From positions 1 through 29,828 of IMG/VR virus record IMGVR_UViG_3300032334_000809: 29,828 nt of DNA; one strand, 5' to 3'. This DNA comes from a virus. The notes under the pieces were generated by a model. It was given only the letters and a program-made list of their open reading frames with translations, searched no databases and was not told the origin of the DNA. A program made the position numbers and the translations under genes. Positions 29,547-29,828 of this stretch are shown piece after piece; the first letter of the stretch is position 1; the number at the start of each line of letters is the position of its first letter.

Positions 29547-29729
29547 TTAACTAGTCGAACCTGCTTTTGATAGACCAGCATTTCGAAGATTGGTTGCTTG
29601 CCTACCAATGTTAGCAATAGTATACTTCATCGATGGAAATGTTTGATTCCGCTTAGGAGTCTTTGGCTTAAATACGGTGACAAGAATGCCTTCTTCTGTC
29701 ATGTACTGATGATCAATTAATTTTTTCAT
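29547..29729 (-). CDS. small basic conserved phage protein
   Basis: A 60-residue protein, basic, with 'FKPKTPKRNQTFPSMKYTIA' then NIGRQATNLRNAGLSKAG. This pattern (PSMKY-IAN-G--A--LRNAG) recurs in T4-like early regions. The start overlaps the stop of the gene entering from the right edge (ATGA). Basic nature allows nucleic acid binding, but no motif proves it. Confidence 0.65.
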   Translation of the reverse strand: MKKLIDHQYMTEEGILVTVFKPKTPKRNQTFPSMKYTIANIGRQATNLRNAGLSKAGSTS

Positions 29730-29828
29730 TGCCCATCTCCCAAGAGGAATTCTAGCATATCCAAATCGTATTCGTAAAATTCTTCTAGCATTTCGTAGAA
29801 CTCTTCACCGATTTGACCGACATATGCA
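29726..29828 (-). CDS. C-terminal fragment of an unknown gene
   Basis: The frame is open from the right edge to a TGA at 29728-29726. The visible end is very acidic: AYVGQIGEEFYEMLEEFYEY then DLDMLEFLLGDGQ. It overlaps the next gene by ATGA. Too short to identify. Confidence 0.6.
   Translation of the reverse strand, partial: AYVGQIGEEFYEMLEEFYEYDLDMLEFLLGDGQ

Noticed and set aside
29087-29617. Longer form of the gene at 29087, with start near 29617.
   Set aside because: The ATG at 29503 has a good Shine-Dalgarno and matches relatives; the upstream part overlaps the gene at 29547.
1-29828. tRNA genes, CRISPR arrays, insertion sequences, attachment sites.
   Set aside because: None could be recognised; repeats found are only the tandem repeats, MNERI starts and hairpins listed.

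Overview
This window is a piece of a tailed-phage genome (myovirus, T4-like). It carries remote but recognisable T4 homologues: baseplate gp48, gp53 and a gp27-like hub protein, head completion gp4, a gp2-like protein, a gp19-type tube protein, a gp26-like hub-assembly protein, gp32 and gp33. Genes are close-packed, many overlap by ATGA, the DNA is AT-rich, and there are no host housekeeping operons. The protein types resemble marine and freshwater T4-like phages. The host is not certain. A circularly permuted (two-piece) tmRNA gene with a 10-residue ANDSEYRLVA tag and a small secreted Ala/Lys-rich protein suggest a proteobacterial host, perhaps betaproteobacterial; this is inference.

Layout. 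(1) 1-3542, minus: a coupled late operon reading gp48, gp53, gp27-like hub and a P-loop protein cut by the window edge, with a late-promoter-like CATAAATA ahead of it. (2) 3574-11744, plus: gp4, gp2-like, tail tube, gp26-like protein, a small ORF in the -1 frame, a holin-like protein and a 1688-residue tape-measure-like protein with an internal lysozyme domain. It ends at a bidirectional terminator. (3) 11791-13550, minus: gp32, an unknown protein and gp33. (4) 13589-21191, minus: an 8-kb glycan cassette. In transcription order it has GDP-mannose 4,6-dehydratase, a DUF6165 protein, a C-methyltransferase-like protein, a GT9-like transferase, two paralogous glycosyltransferase-like genes, a 40-codon remnant, GDP-mannose 3,5-epimerase and a third paralogue. 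A sigma70-like promoter precedes it. (5) 21284-22707: three small membrane/coiled-coil proteins on plus facing a SleB-type endolysin on minus, probably a lysis module. (6) 22753-23456, minus: a permuted tmRNA gene and a small secreted protein. (7) 23437-29828, minus: MazG-like, PD-(D/E)XK exonuclease, PhoH, conserved phage proteins, then many short early-type genes, including three MNERI paralogues and a near-consensus sigma70 promoter.

The points most worth checking are the permuted phage tmRNA, a T-TTT-TTC slippery heptamer joining the gp26-like gene to the next ORF in the -1 frame (a possible counterpart of the lambda G/GT frameshift), an apparent AUU start codon, and the GDP-sugar and paralogous-transferase cassette.
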